Positions 13,772 through 24,906 of a stretch of DNA of 64,000 bases are shown here, in pieces (position 1 is the stretch's first letter; each line of letters opens with the position of its first letter). The stretch is taken from assembly GCA_026874595.1 (NCBI GenBank), contig CM049309.1:20153576-20217575 (forward strand). The letters run 5' to 3'. Under the pieces are notes generated by a model. The model was not told the origin of the DNA and ran no database searches. It was given only the letters and a program-made list of their open reading frames with translations. The position numbers and the translations under genes were made by a program. The DNA comes from Sipunculus nudus. Lineage: Eukaryota > Annelida > Sipuncula > Golfingiida > Sipunculidae.

Positions 13772-14000
13772 TGTATATATATATATATATACAGTGAAAC
13801 CTCGTTGTGTCGAATTCGAAGGGACCCTCAGAAAACTTCGACACATCCGAGGTTCGACACAAGCGGGTTTCTTTGGTAATAATTAGGGCTGTATCAATAT
13901 ATCGATACATCGATACGAATCGATACACGACGTCGATACGATAACCGAAATGCGTTGCAAGCTGTATCGTTCGTATCGATGTAAAACATTGATTGCTAAC
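13772..14000. mobile_element. (TA)n tract followed by a CAGTGAAACC transposon end and GTATCGAT cluster
   Basis: A (TA)n run (about 13,774-13,791) leads into cagtgaaacctcgttgtgtc at about 13,793. CAGTRAAACC termini with TA target sites are typical of pogo/Tigger-like Tc1-mariner elements. Just downstream, 'ttcgacacatccgaggttcg' could fold back on the start. At 13,886-13,990, 'tatcgata'-type palindromes recur about seven times, probably a second, unrelated element end. No complete element is visible. Confidence 0.5.
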
Positions 14001-14294
14001 AAATATGGATATGATTATTAGGGATAAGTTTAAATATAACCTTAACGATTTCATAAAGCTAAATGCACTGTATATCTGTTGCTTTGGCTTTTAAGACTTA
14101 ATGAGAAATGTTTATACGCATGCACGTCAGTACTTCCATGACAAGCAGGTGCATGTAAGCGATAATAGGAAAATGATACTGACTTTCCTCTTTATTAATG
14201 AAATGGATATACAAATCACATATTGCTACTAGGAACAAGGTACATTCACGTCTATATCCTATATGTGTGTGTGTGTGTCACACTTATTCGCTTT

Positions 14295-14400
14295 ATGATA
14301 CAGTGAAACCCCGGGCTGTAGGCGGACACCCCTCTTGGGCGGACACCACGCCTAACGGACACTTTTTGGGCCGACGGAGCGCTTTTACTACTTTAAGAGC
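14295..14400 (+). mobile_element. Partial CAGTGAAACC transposon terminus
   Basis: cagtgaaaccccgggctgta is followed by repeated 'ggcggacaccac/ctaacggacac' subterminal motifs, the arrangement seen at pogo-like MITE ends. It runs up to the TTAA MITE that begins at 14,405. No partner end was found. Confidence 0.5.
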
Positions 14401-14404
14401 CCCA

Positions 14405-14873
14405 TTAAAGGGGCCCAATCACCTACCACTGGAAAAAGAATTTATGTGATGTTGGGCTTCCTCTGAGTATAAATTAATGATCTAAGGGTTATTTTGGTTG
14501 TGAAAAGTTCTTATAAGGCTTTGATGGATGGATGAACTTGTTTATCAATAATATGTTTGTAAACACAGCAGTGTTGACAAATGGGAAAAACATATAACCT
14601 AAGGCGGTAGTTTGCATATATGTGGAGGTATAAAAGGCACTTGTTGGAAAACGCTATTTGCAAAGCTCTGGCTTATCTGACTTGCTGCCAGATGCCCTTG
14701 TTGAATTTATTTTGATGATTTTGGAGGGCCCCAACATATTATAAAAAAAATTGCTATAGACAAAACAAGCAGCCGGTGTGCTGTGATATCCTCTTTTCTG
14801 GCTTATTTTTATGAAAGCTCCAAGGGATTACCTTTAGTTTATAAAGGTCAAATAGTTGATTGGGTCCCTTTAA
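14405..14873. mobile_element. TTAA-flanked MITE (~469 bp)
   Basis: The left end TTAAAGGGGCCCAATCACC and right end 'TGATTGGGTCCCTTTAA' are near-perfect inverted repeats that begin and end in TTAA, as in piggyBac-type elements. A diverged second copy lies at about 31,810-32,215. It has the same internal landmarks ('aatatgtttgtaaaca', 'aaagctccaagggattacct') and the same 3' end 'agtgattgggtccctttaa'. There is no ORF, so the element is non-autonomous. Confidence 0.75.
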
Positions 14874-15282
14874 GGCCCGGCCACACCGAACACTGCAAAG
14901 CGCTGCAAATAAACGGCTGAGCATTTTTGCGGCGCAGCAAAGCGGAGAAAGTTGAACTTTTTTCAGCTTTGTTTTGCCGGGCTGCACAGCAGCTGAGTGT
15001 TTTTCCTTTCATGTTTATTCTCTTTTTTCATAATTGTCGCGTGTGCTTGACTAAGATCTTGCTTCTGGTCACGCGGTCTTGTTATAGTAAACAGACAAAG
15101 GTGTACTGTGTTTACTCACACACCGAACCAAAATAACTTATACAAAACCGGTAAACAGGAGATATTTAACCCGTGTATCGGCATGGATTTGCTGAACAAC
15201 TTTTGTATTTAGCCAAAATGAGTTAATAACGTGAGACAAAACACATATTATTACAAAAGAATATGAACCTTGAGTGTCAATA
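14874..15282. other. Spacer with 'ggcccggccacaccgaac' element-end motif
   Basis: The sequence directly after the MITE reads ggcccggccacaccgaacac, followed by gcaaagcgctgcaaataaac. It resembles a common DNA-transposon terminus by recollection only. No gene is visible. Confidence 0.3.
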
Positions 15283-16020
15283 TAGAGGTGTCTGTAATAC
15301 AGAGATGCCGGTAAGGAGAGGTTCCTGATTCATATATTATGAAACGAAGTGCTTGATTCGTGCCGTTTACACTATAGGGCGAGTGACACTGTGCTTTATT
15401 TCATAAATCTAGTTCTTATACAGATAAATTTTGGAATATAAGAAACCTACCCCACATATATCCATTCTCAATTTCTTATTATCAGGCTATATGTTAGCTG
15501 TACCTCTTGTCCGAACCCTTCTTACTCCAAAAGGTAGTTTCAATTTGGCAAAGGCAATATTTTTTCTTATTAATATTATGACAGGCTCATCATTATAACT
15601 TCATACACTGCTAACAGAATTTACTTACCTATTTAAAATTGAAAGTTCTTGCAGACAACGATTTTATTAATTTTTACCTTGAAATATTTCCGAAACCTAG
15701 ACACAAAGAAACAATGATAAATTGAGTAGCATTTAAATTTATGGTATAAACAAATAAATAAATAAACATATGCATTTTTTTTTTCTTTTCAACGGTGTCC
15801 CGACGGTTTTCAAGGTGAAGATGTTGTGTAGTTAGGGTACGAATGCCCATTACTTAACATATACATATTGCTTATACATATATCAATTGGCCTGTTGCGT
15901 ATACTGTGAATCATATGTGTAAGATTAATTATGTCGTACTTACGAGATAGTGTGTCGTACATACTAGATAAATAATTTATTTTTCTTTCACCAGGTGGCA
16001 GCAATATGCTTCCGTACAAA

Positions 16021-18097
16021 AGCACAATATATACGAGCTATTTTGTAAAATGGAATAACCATAAAATACAAGCACATTTCTAAACAGACGAGTACATAAT
16101 TTCCCTATGGCATTAAGGACCTGATAATTATTACTGTGGCTATACCATAATTTCCGATCCCTAAGGCAAAGAATTATGCGCAGTGTTAAAAAATTATTAA
16201 TTGCTATTCCTGTACCAAGACCGCATTGATTTAAATGTCACATCATTAGGTTTGACTCGAGAGCTCAGGGGAACCACATACCCCCACAACTCAGATGGCA
16301 GTTGCTTTTAGTCAAGTATAAATCATCCCTTATCCCCCGCCGAAATGTAGCTACATAGACATTTGCAATTATATTATCTCACGCCGTAAGTACAGTGTAG
16401 CTGTATATATATTCCTTGCTAACCTCTCCTGGCACACGGACAGTTCACACGTATCTCCAGTTCACCTGTTTTATAAGTTGTTTTGGGTCTGTATGTGTGA
16501 TTAAACACGGTCCATGGGCGCTTGTTTACCATAACAAGACTGTTTGGCCAGATGTCTGATCTTGCGCATGCAAAAAAGACCGGAAGAAAGAAACACAAAA
16601 GAAACACCGGTTCGAAGCGTGAAAATCCTTGATTAATGAAGACACGCGGTATATGGCCGCCTGGTAGCGTGCCCGCTGTGTTTGCATTTTGCATCTCTGA
16701 TTTCGCCAAATGAAAGTTTTTTTACCACCTAAGTAAAATAATTATGATTCTAAGATCAGCATAAAATATTGGCAGAGATCATATTTTTTAAGAGCAAAGG
16801 ACGATTTATGTGTGTATTAGTGTGTAATAATTGTATAATTAATATACCAGGTATATGAATAGGTTCTTTAATATAAACCCACAATGAAATTTTAGACAAT
16901 CTCAAAATGTACAGAGAATACAATTTGTGCCTTCAGTATAAAGGCATTCCAAAATTAACCTTTCTTATGCCCTTTTACCCATTTACGTTTCATGTTTCGG
17001 TCGCAGTTTTTAATTTTCTAAAAATACTTTAAAACAAGCTGATGGAAATGTCAAAACTGAATATAAATAGGCACCATACATTTTAGGCTTCATAGGAAGG
17101 TGAAGAGCAAAAATGCATAGGTAGCCACATTTTACAAACAAAATTTACATAACGAATTCGCTACATATGCTCCTACAATATAGGGAAAAGCTTCGGCCCG
17201 TGGTAATAGGAGCGCTGTTTATCGGGCTCGCGTTCGCGCTAATTCAAACGCACCTTTAAAGTTAAAATATACATGCATGTATTCTTTCATGTGCACAATG
17301 AATCAAACATGTTTGAAGAGACAGCGATCTTTTGGTTATAATAGCTTCTCTTTAATGTATGGCGACAATTTCCTTATTAATGCATTCATCGATATAATCA
17401 CGCTGTTGTCAACTTAAAACCTTTAAACAAGGAAATATGACATTGTATTTTACCATTTGTTGTCCAGTGTTTAACGTTTTTGCAACCGCTCTAGGCGAAA
17501 AAAAAGGTCAGGTACGCCGCTGTTTTATTTCATGGACAACTTAGCTCATCATGACTGGCATGTGATTGAAACCTACACCTCTGTTTTTCTGCTGTCCAAA
17601 ATGGTCACTTCAGATAAGTAAATGATCGAGAACACTTTTGCCTTCACTTTCTTTTTACCTTTTATTTCCTAACCACTTGTCCGATTTCAGTAGCGACCCT
17701 TTTCAACCGCCGCAACCTTTTTAAGGGTTTCAGACCAATTTTTGCGGTCCCCCCCCCCATTTTTAGGACCTGGTGACCTTTTCGAGGTTTTGTCATTAGT
17801 CCTCCTGGGTTGGACTCTTTCATACCCTAAAATCCTGGATTCCGCTCCTGGATCATTACCGATTTTTTTCAGACATGTTTAATCATTTCACTGTCATGTG
17901 AGTTTTCACTGAAGATAGCACTATCTCTGGTAGCTAACTCTCTAGCTTGTGAAATTCAATTTCCTCCTTCCTTTTTCAAATAGTCAGAAAATGTTTAGCT
18001 TTCCTATCATTGTCAACTATATCATTGACAAAGGGAAATTAAATGTGTGTGACTTGAAAAAAAAAAATATTTTCAAGTGTGAACTACACACACACAG

Positions 18098-18171
<74 letters not shown>

Positions 18172-18336
18172 CCGATATGACGCGATGATATACAGATAAA
18201 TTTAAGTTGCGGAAAAATTTATCCAGGTAAGGTCATGTATTCAGTTTCCATTTAATGTTGTTGTCACAGCTTTTTTTGCTGAAGAGAGCATATGTTTGTT
18301 CTTGGATAAGGTATTAGGTCTCTCTTAGACTCTGTG

Positions 18337-18373
<37 letters not shown>

Positions 18374-18436
18374 ATATATAAACTCAACTAAAAAATTATA
18401 AATAATATCAGAAAGGTGTTATGTGTCTCTCTCTCT

Positions 18437-18470
<34 letters not shown>

Positions 18471-19700
18471 TACTCTCTTCGCAAAGCTGTGTCTGATCAG
18501 CCTTCCCAGTCCGCACCACGTGGAGGTGGAGTAGCAATCGCGGACCTACTGTTGTCCCCCGCCCTTCCCATAATGCGGGAGGAGCAGGGCACAGCAGTAA
18601 CCCGTCAGAATGCATGGCGTTCTTGTATATTATATAATGTTTGCATAAATGCAAAGGTTTCTCAATATCCGAAAATTGAATAAAATACAAATTTAAAACG
18701 AGTAACTAGATTTTCAGTGTGAATTAAAATTTTGAAGAACGCTGTGCATTCCGCATGAACGAGTCCAAAAACACGGTCATGACAACGGGATTTTTTCCCA
18801 ACCCACTAGCTCTAAAATCTTAATTGATCCGCCCCTCATTTAACTCTACACAGTTTACCACTTTTGACGGCACATTTGAAATGTTAACATACAAACAATT
18901 GAAAAGATTGAAAACTTACCATGGTAAGACTGACCAGACTTCACCTCCGGAAATGTATCATTCACTGATATAATATAACTGAAATGACTTGACTAAATGC
19001 GTCGCATCACCTCAATGGCTAAGATAATTATAAAATTACTCAACCTTACCTGAATGAGTATCCTACAAATTGCATAATAATTACTTCAAAAACGACTAGA
19101 ATTCACCTTCCTGGCTTGAAGATAAATCCCATAGACGGCTACATCTAAAATGATCAAATAACTACAAAGTCAACAAAATATTGAAGAATTCGCAAAACCT
19201 GTTACTATTTAAAATGTTAATATTTGCAACGCGCAATCAACGAACGGTCTTGCATAATAACCTCTAAGGTAAAAAAAAAGTATGGTTGTCAGGCATTTTT
19301 TTTTCACAAATCATGCGGGTTTTTTTTTTTTATTTGTTATTTGTTTTTATAAAAATGTCATATGATCAAGGAAAGGCATGATAATAACATATTTTTTTAT
19401 CCAAACAGGTAAAAGTACTACATAACAAAGGAAAACTTATCAAAATTGTATCATTTTATATTTTTTATGGGGGGGGGGGGGGTAAAATTGACACAATTGG
19501 TGCCTCAGAACAATACCTTTTATGCTCAAATCTTTTGGGAGCGGGGCAGCTGCCCCCGTGTCTATGGTACTATACATGTAGACAGAGGTCGATCTTTGGA
19601 GGAAATGTAATGCTTTATGTCGTGGATCTTGGCCGTCACATGGCATCCAATTTACGCAGAAGATTACTAGATTGCTAGATTAGGGTCGGCCCCCATAATC
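16021..19700. other. AT-rich spacer with microsatellites
   Basis: No gene is supported. It holds a (TA)35 tract at about 18,100-18,169, a (TA)n-(GT)n tract at about 18,337-18,373, a (CT)n then (AT)n tract at about 18,425-18,468, and two candidate 'ggatccgcccc' transposon ends (17,820-17,855 and 18,805-18,840). A GC-richer patch at 18,490-18,600 carries no recognisable product. A T-rich run near 19,321-19,335 includes AATAAA on the minus strand, about 400 bp past the recombinase-like gene stop and usable as its poly(A) signal. A G-run lies at about 19,469-19,482. Confidence 0.5.
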
Positions 19701-19735
19701 TCTGTATTGGCTTCAAATGTAATATCAACCCATCG

Positions 19736-22700
19736 TTACATAGTATCGGTTGCATGGACCAATTTGTCCCACCTCTCAATTAATTGTCGAGCAAGACTCA
19801 TCCGACTGCTAGGTTTCAGCAATTCACCGTACACTTGTCCAACCTTTTTTTCTGCTACCGAAATCGTCGGTTTGTTCTTAAAAAATGGAATTAGGTGGCA
19901 CAAGCGTTTGACCTTTAGCCTTTCATTAAACATGCTATATACATTCTTCACTTTATGTTTAAAGTCGCCCAATTGATACTGAGGGGACAGTGTCTCCCCA
20001 GTTCTCCTTTCATATGCAGCAGCATCGTCGAATTTGCTGTCAGTGAAGAATGCAGTGATTTGGCGTGAAGAGGGGGCTTGTTTCATGGGATCAATTGGCC
20101 AATCCTTCACCATGATATTGAACATTTCGGTAGTTACCACAGTAACTAAGTGTTTATTCCTTTCTTTTAGAGCCCTAGCCGCAAGCTCTTCAAACGATAC
20201 ACTGGTACCGGCTTTCACAGAATCTGCATTGGCGGGTTTGTCTGCAGTGTCGTTTGGTTGAGGGGTTTGGGGCGCAGATTCAATTTCCCCACAACCCAGG
20301 GAACCACTAGGACCAGCCTGTGGCACCGATGGAGACTCGGTTACGGGCATATTCTCTACGGTCGTCGGACCGACCATGGTATGACGGCTTGATCTCACTG
20401 TTGAGGATGGGGATGCATCCCTGTGAACCTCAGCTACTACCAGCTGTTGCCGTGTTGATGATGAGGGAGAGGAAACGTCAGTTTGATCGTCTGCACCACC
20501 CAGGATTTCGGGTCGGTCATACCCACTCAGGCCACTGCTGTGGTGCATATGCAACAGTGTGTTGAAAGCCTGTAGTTTTAACTTTGCGTCATACATTTGG
20601 TAATACCGCGAGGCAGTTGCGGGAAGGTGATCCAACATGTAGTTCACAAATCTCCCCTGTTTGGTTTCATTACCGTATGTTTCCAAGCTTTTACATTCTA
20701 ACAAAATTCTGACATCACCTGAAGTCATATTTTTCCAACCAAAGAAATTTTGCAAATTGGTAATGTGCCTGTAGCAGTTCTGCATCAGCTTGCCATTCTG
20801 TCCAAGAATAGCAGGTTGTTTGGCCGGATAGGCTAAATACTCCTCATGTTTCTTAGCATACAATCTTGATTTTCGGTCAATCACAAAATCTGGCCGGAGC
20901 TTTTCAAAATAAAACTCGAAAGCCTTCAAGGAGGAGCCGTGCAGAAAAATCTCTGCAGAGCGATTTTTGTTTTTATGTTTGCTTACTGCAACAAAAACCA
21001 CGCCGTTTTCAAACGTCATACGGGATTCCCATTCCCCTAGTTTCATTTGATAGAGAAGTCCCCCACGTTTGCCTAGCAAATACACTAAGAGGAAGTCCAG
21101 GTACCCCACAAATAAATGGTATTCCTTTGGGGTGACTAACCTATGGGGCCAATCCCGGTATATGGAGTCTAACCATTTCTCTAAATCGGGGTCATTCAAC
21201 GCAGACACAATGTCCTTGTAAGAGAACTTTGATATTCCTTGGTGCCTTTCCTGCCGCGTCTCTATAAATGTATCATTCATGAGTTTCTGGTTTTCTTTGA
21301 TTTCAGTATCTACTGTTGTTTTTAGATTCATGAAGTAGTTGTAGAGCTGAGGATATGTTTGATGGAAGTTGCACTGATAACGATGCCTCTCAATCCACAA
21401 AAGCAAATTTATGAAATCTCGCAGGTAGTTTTTGATAGATCCAGGGGCGATGGGGTACGACAGGCCCCGCCACTGCTCTAACATTTTAGCAAACTGCCTG
21501 CTCGCCTGAGGCATCCAACAGTCGAGATCATCCACCATCTTTATGGAACGATCGGCCGTTTGAGGCAAAATCATATGGAATATCCTGGTGAGATTCCCCA
21601 TGATTCTGCTTACATTTTTAGAATTTTCAGTGTAAAATTGGCGACACAAGTAGGAACAGTAAGCTTTCAAAAGCTCTGAATGTTCATAACGCATATCTGT
21701 GTAAAAGCCTGCTTCCTGTCTACTTTTTCTGCAGCGGCCACTTCTAGTTTTGGGGTTGGACGGCTTGGTTTTACCTGTGTTTCTATTGGTCAAAGAATTT
21801 TCAGAGTCACGCCCTGAGATTGTATCCTGATCGGTTGGGGTTGGACGGTTTGTATGTACCTCACCCTCTTCAGTATCCCCTCCCGATACTAAATCGGAAA
21901 TTTCTATTCGATTTCCATTGTGCAAATCTGCTTCAGACACATTATCCGGTATAGGATCTTTCTCTGTTTCTGAGCTTGAGTCAAATGCCCGAATTAAATT
22001 ATTTTGAGCTTCTAAAGCTGATGAGCGCGTGGGTACGACACAGGTAGGGGTATTTACAAAGGGATTGGATGTAGCCTCCTTTGTTGGCAAATACTCAGAG
22101 GAAGAGTCTGACTCATTTTCTATTGTAAATTTGATCTTCCTGGGAGATTTATCAGTTGCTGACTTTTTAAGCTGAGGGTACGTCTTCGATGTGGGGCTGA
22201 GAAGTGTTCTACAGGGGCTCACATTTATAGTAAGAGATTTAACTATCTCTTCTGCTTCTGTAGATCTGTGTAAGGCTATTAACAATGACTTTTCCTCTGT
22301 TTCACCATCTTTAGTTAGAGATTTAACAATCTCTTCTGCCTCTGTAGATCTGTGTAAGGCCATTGACAATGACTTTTCCTCTGTATCACCATTTTTAGTT
22401 AGACATTTAACCATCTCTTCTGCCTCTGTAGATCTGTGTAAGGCTATCGACAATGACTTTTCCTCTGTATCACAATTTTCAGTTAGAGATTTAACCATCT
22501 CTTCTGCCTCTTTAGATCTACATAAGACTACTGACAATGACTTTCCCTCAATGTTAACAACCGTATCAAATGTTGCCACCAGAACATCTTCCTTACCAGA
22601 ATCTACAAGTTTAGCCGCATAGCTATCAGGAAGATCAGGCGAATGCTCCTTTTCTGGCGAAAGAAAAGTGTCCAAAGGATCAAACTCTGTATTCTTGTGG

Positions 22701-23578
22701 TTTTTAGGGCTGCTTGGTCCCGCAGAGAGAACACTCTCAGCATCGGGGGGTTGGGAACCTTTTGAGGTACCGGGCATCACTAATGGGTTAGGCCAGTTTG
22801 TATTTTCTGGAATGTTGGCCAGGGAGTTCACAACATTCTCTTCGACAGAATGTGTGTCCTTTAATTGCCTGTGTTGTTTTGCACTTAGCAAACCAACGCG
22901 TTCGAGATTATCTAGGAATGTAGGGATGTCTTCGGGCCTAATGGCTCCTGACATCCTGTTCTTCAAAACATGGAAGATATGGTAATGTGAGACCTCCTCT
23001 GTGGTCGGGGCAAGAGAATACGAACAAGTGGGTGGCTCTTCACCTGAAGGAGCCCCAGCTGTTCTGTCCTCAGATTCTATAATTTCAATATCTGAATCGT
23101 TCCTACTGAAAGGAGGGTCATCAGATTTTTGTATGTTTGGCACAGGTTTTGTACCCCTTGCATGTGTCAATGGGGATGTTTTACTTAAGTTAGCAATATC
23201 TTCCTTTTCATCGGAAGGCAATGCCTTCAATCGAGCAGAATGGGACGAACATTCTTGATCGTCAGTGGTATCAGCAGAAGGTAATTTGATGTCACCACTG
23301 CCACGTTTACCTGGAGAAGGCGGATCAGGTTTACCAAAGTTTGGGGAATTAGGATTCTTATTCCCTTTCGGCCCATACAACTCGAATAGGTATGCCCCAT
23401 AACGAGCATCCTCTTGCGCCTTTGGGCATGGATTTCTTCCCGTGCTACCGAACGCGTGCCTCTTTGCTTGTACAAATGGCATGACTTTCCTGCAATATCT
23501 ACACTCAAATGTGTTAGATTTTGCTTTTTCATATCGGAGCTTCTTTTTTACCTTCTGTTGATGCTTTCCCTGATGCAT
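19736..23578 (-). CDS. Crypton-like tyrosine recombinase domain protein, 1,280 aa
   Basis: One uninterrupted frame. Seen: a CxxC...H...C motif (C26, C29, H41, C51) in a basic N-terminus; a low-complexity, acidic, Ser/Pro/Thr-rich region to about residue 610 with four 28-residue repeats (about 343-452); and a recombinase-like region at about 625-1010. That region has R838 (in KRGG), a K-beta-like stretch (SKHKNKN, K867/K869), R957 (in GDVR), H984 and the pair Y992-Y993. H984 to Y993 is nine residues, the usual spacing from the last His to the catalytic Tyr. After a second Ser-rich linker comes a compact C-terminal region (about 1130-1280). Known: Crypton transposons encode such enzymes, and several animal genes (ZMYM2-4, KCTD1, QRICH1, KIAA1958) carry captured Crypton domains. 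Inferred: recombinase-derived host gene or Crypton relative. The HxxR His is Gly here, so activity is uncertain. An in-frame TGA at 23,600-23,602 and a 'cccccttttgag' tract upstream allow either this Met start or a splice acceptor. Confidence 0.75.
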   Translation of the reverse strand: MHQGKHQQKVKKKLRYEKAKSNTFECRYCRKVMPFVQAKRHAFGSTGRNPCPKAQEDARYGAYLFELYGPKGNKNPNSPNFGKPDPPSPGKRGSGDIKLPSADTTDDQECSSHSARLKALPSDEKEDIANLSKTSPLTHARGTKPVPNIQKSDDPPFSRNDSDIEIIESEDRTAGAPSGEEPPTCSYSLAPTTEEVSHYHIFHVLKNRMSGAIRPEDIPTFLDNLERVGLLSAKQHRQLKDTHSVEENVVNSLANIPENTNWPNPLVMPGTSKGSQPPDAESVLSAGPSSPKNHKNTEFDPLDTFLSPEKEHSPDLPDSYAAKLVDSGKEDVLVATFDTVVNIEGKSLSVVLCRSKEAEEMVKSLTENCDTEEKSLSIALHRSTEAEEMVKCLTKNGDTEEKSLSMALHRSTEAEEIVKSLTKDGETEEKSLLIALHRSTEAEEIVKSLTINVSPCRTLLSPTSKTYPQLKKSATDKSPRKIKFTIENESDSSSEYLPTKEATSNPFVNTPTCVVPTRSSALEAQNNLIRAFDSSSETEKDPIPDNVSEADLHNGNRIEISDLVSGGDTEEGEVHTNRPTPTDQDTISGRDSENSLTNRNTGKTKPSNPKTRSGRCRKSRQEAGFYTDMRYEHSELLKAYCSYLCRQFYTENSKNVSRIMGNLTRIFHMILPQTADRSIKMVDDLDCWMPQASRQFAKMLEQWRGLSYPIAPGSIKNYLRDFINLLLWIERHRYQCNFHQTYPQLYNYFMNLKTTVDTEIKENQKLMNDTFIETRQERHQGISKFSYKDIVSALNDPDLEKWLDSIYRDWPHRLVTPKEYHLFVGYLDFLLVYLLGKRGGLLYQMKLGEWESRMTFENGVVFVAVSKHKNKNRSAEIFLHGSSLKAFEFYFEKLRPDFVIDRKSRLYAKKHEEYLAYPAKQPAILGQNGKLMQNCYRHITNLQNFFGWKNMTSGDVRILLECKSLETYGNETKQGRFVNYMLDHLPATASRYYQMYDAKLKLQAFNTLLHMHHSSGLSGYDRPEILGGADDQTDVSSPSSSTRQQLVVAEVHRDASPSSTVRSSRHTMVGPTTVENMPVTESPSVPQAGPSGSLGCGEIESAPQTPQPNDTADKPANADSVKAGTSVSFEELAARALKERNKHLVTVVTTEMFNIMVKDWPIDPMKQAPSSRQITAFFTDSKFDDAAAYERRTGETLSPQYQLGDFKHKVKNVYSMFNERLKVKRLCHLIPFFKNKPTISVAEKKVGQVYGELLKPSSRMSLARQLIERWDKLVHATDTM
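22231..22555 (-). repeat. 84-bp coding tandem repeat, four units
   Basis: Lies inside the recombinase-like gene. The landmark 'atttaac' recurs at 22,237, 22,321, 22,405 and 22,489, exactly 84 bp apart. It encodes 28-residue units with core SLSIALHRSTEAEEMVK. The outermost N-terminal copy is the most diverged, as expected for a duplicated linker. No indels break the frame, which argues that the frame has been under selection or that the duplication is recent. Confidence 0.95.
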
Positions 23579-24871
23579 TTCGCACTTTGGTTTGAAATCT
23601 CAAAAGGGGGTGTTCTTTATGGGAAATAGAATGAAGGAAAACTAATAATTTGTGCTTTTGTTAATTTAACTATTAAGCAAAGTCGTTTGCATTGCTAACA
23701 AAAGCTGCAATATAATACAGTGTGCTATTGATAGGCTCATGTTAAATCCCCTAAAGGGAATAATAGACGATATAAAGCTAGAAATATCAAAAGAACTAAC
23801 TCCTAAAAAATGCAACCCTAGTACCTAACTACCCTTAAAAATAAAAGTGAAATAAAATGTACTTACATAACTCCTTGATATGCCGAACACCAACTGAAAA
23901 AAAAAACACACAGATATTCTTAGGTAGGTGAAACTGATTTATGATACTTATTCTCTCATTAATCATAAAAACACATTTGAACCAATTAAACCCGTTCAGA
24001 AGTATGAGTAGCGGCAGTCTACCACCATACGTCGATTTTTCATTAACTGAAGACAACTGGGGTGGCAGTACACGCTATAAGATTGGGATCAATTCTAATA
24101 TAAGCGGATATGCACGCCTTGTCTAACAGTTCTTTTTCATTATCATCTGCTTGTCGAACTCTCATTTTCCCACTTTAAATTAAAATGACGTAATTCTGTT
24201 GGGAAAAATAATAAATATTCCTTTCATGGATTAACAGGTATTCATACAGCAGTTATTAATAACAAGGCTGGTTTTACTCGGAAAGTTTGTCTTTTTGTCT
24301 GTCATGACGGCCTGACAGCAGAAACTGCGGTAGTCGAAACTGCTTCGAATTTCAGTTCTCGTCACCAACGGGAACCATCACAGGTTTAGTGTAAAAACAT
24401 TTTCTCTTCATTATTTAGCAAATAAAATCGACAAGGTTGCAAATCTACAGGATGCACATGATCTGTTGCAGCTGAGCGCTTTTTCATTTATAAGTGAGGA
24501 CCTACTGTAGCTGGAATTCTAAAAACTGAACCATGTAAGTATAAAGGTTCACTCTCTAACCTCTCTAAAGTTTTGAGATTTGAAAGTAAATAATTTGGTC
24601 ATAAATTGTACATTTATCTTTGCTATACACCCAGTCAAATACTGCATAGGCAAGGTGGACACAGACTCCAGGTTCATAACAGGTGTTGCGGACTACTGAG
24701 GTGGAACAGTAAATAGAAAAAAAAGGTTAGATCCAGGCGTGGTTTTGGTCCTGGTGTTCAGTGCAGGAGCCCAAATAGGGGAACATTTGAAACAGATGTA
24801 TGGTAATTTTAAGAGACCGCTTGAATGCTTAAAGAAATTAGAATGTGTGTGTGAGAGAGAGAGAGAGAGAA

Positions 24872-24906
<35 letters not shown>

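Larger units (their letters stand above)
12638..16020. mobile_element. Large inverted-repeat (fold-back) element, ~3.4 kb
   Basis: The left arm (about 12,638-13,771) and right arm (about 15,283-16,020) are reverse complements. Outer ends pair: 'gtacggaagcgtattgctgc' on the left and 'gcagcaatatgcttccgtac' on the right. Mid-arm, 'gttcggacaagaggtacag' near 13,242 pairs with 'ctgtacctcttgtccgaac' near 15,500. Inner ends pair: 'aagcacttcgtttcataata' near 13,703 and its complement near 15,340. The left arm is about 400 bp longer, partly through minisatellite expansion and other insertions or deletions. The central 1.5 kb holds other inserts. No intact ORF was found, so it is non-autonomous or a chance inverted duplication. 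Confidence 0.8.

Noticed and set aside
16419..16709. 96-codon minus-strand frame in a GC-richer patch
   Set aside because: No domain, no splice signals and no homologue recognised; length is compatible with chance.
22191..22622. 143-codon plus-strand frame with SVRDLTISSASVDL repeats
   Set aside because: Antisense shadow of the four 84-bp repeats of the recombinase-like gene.
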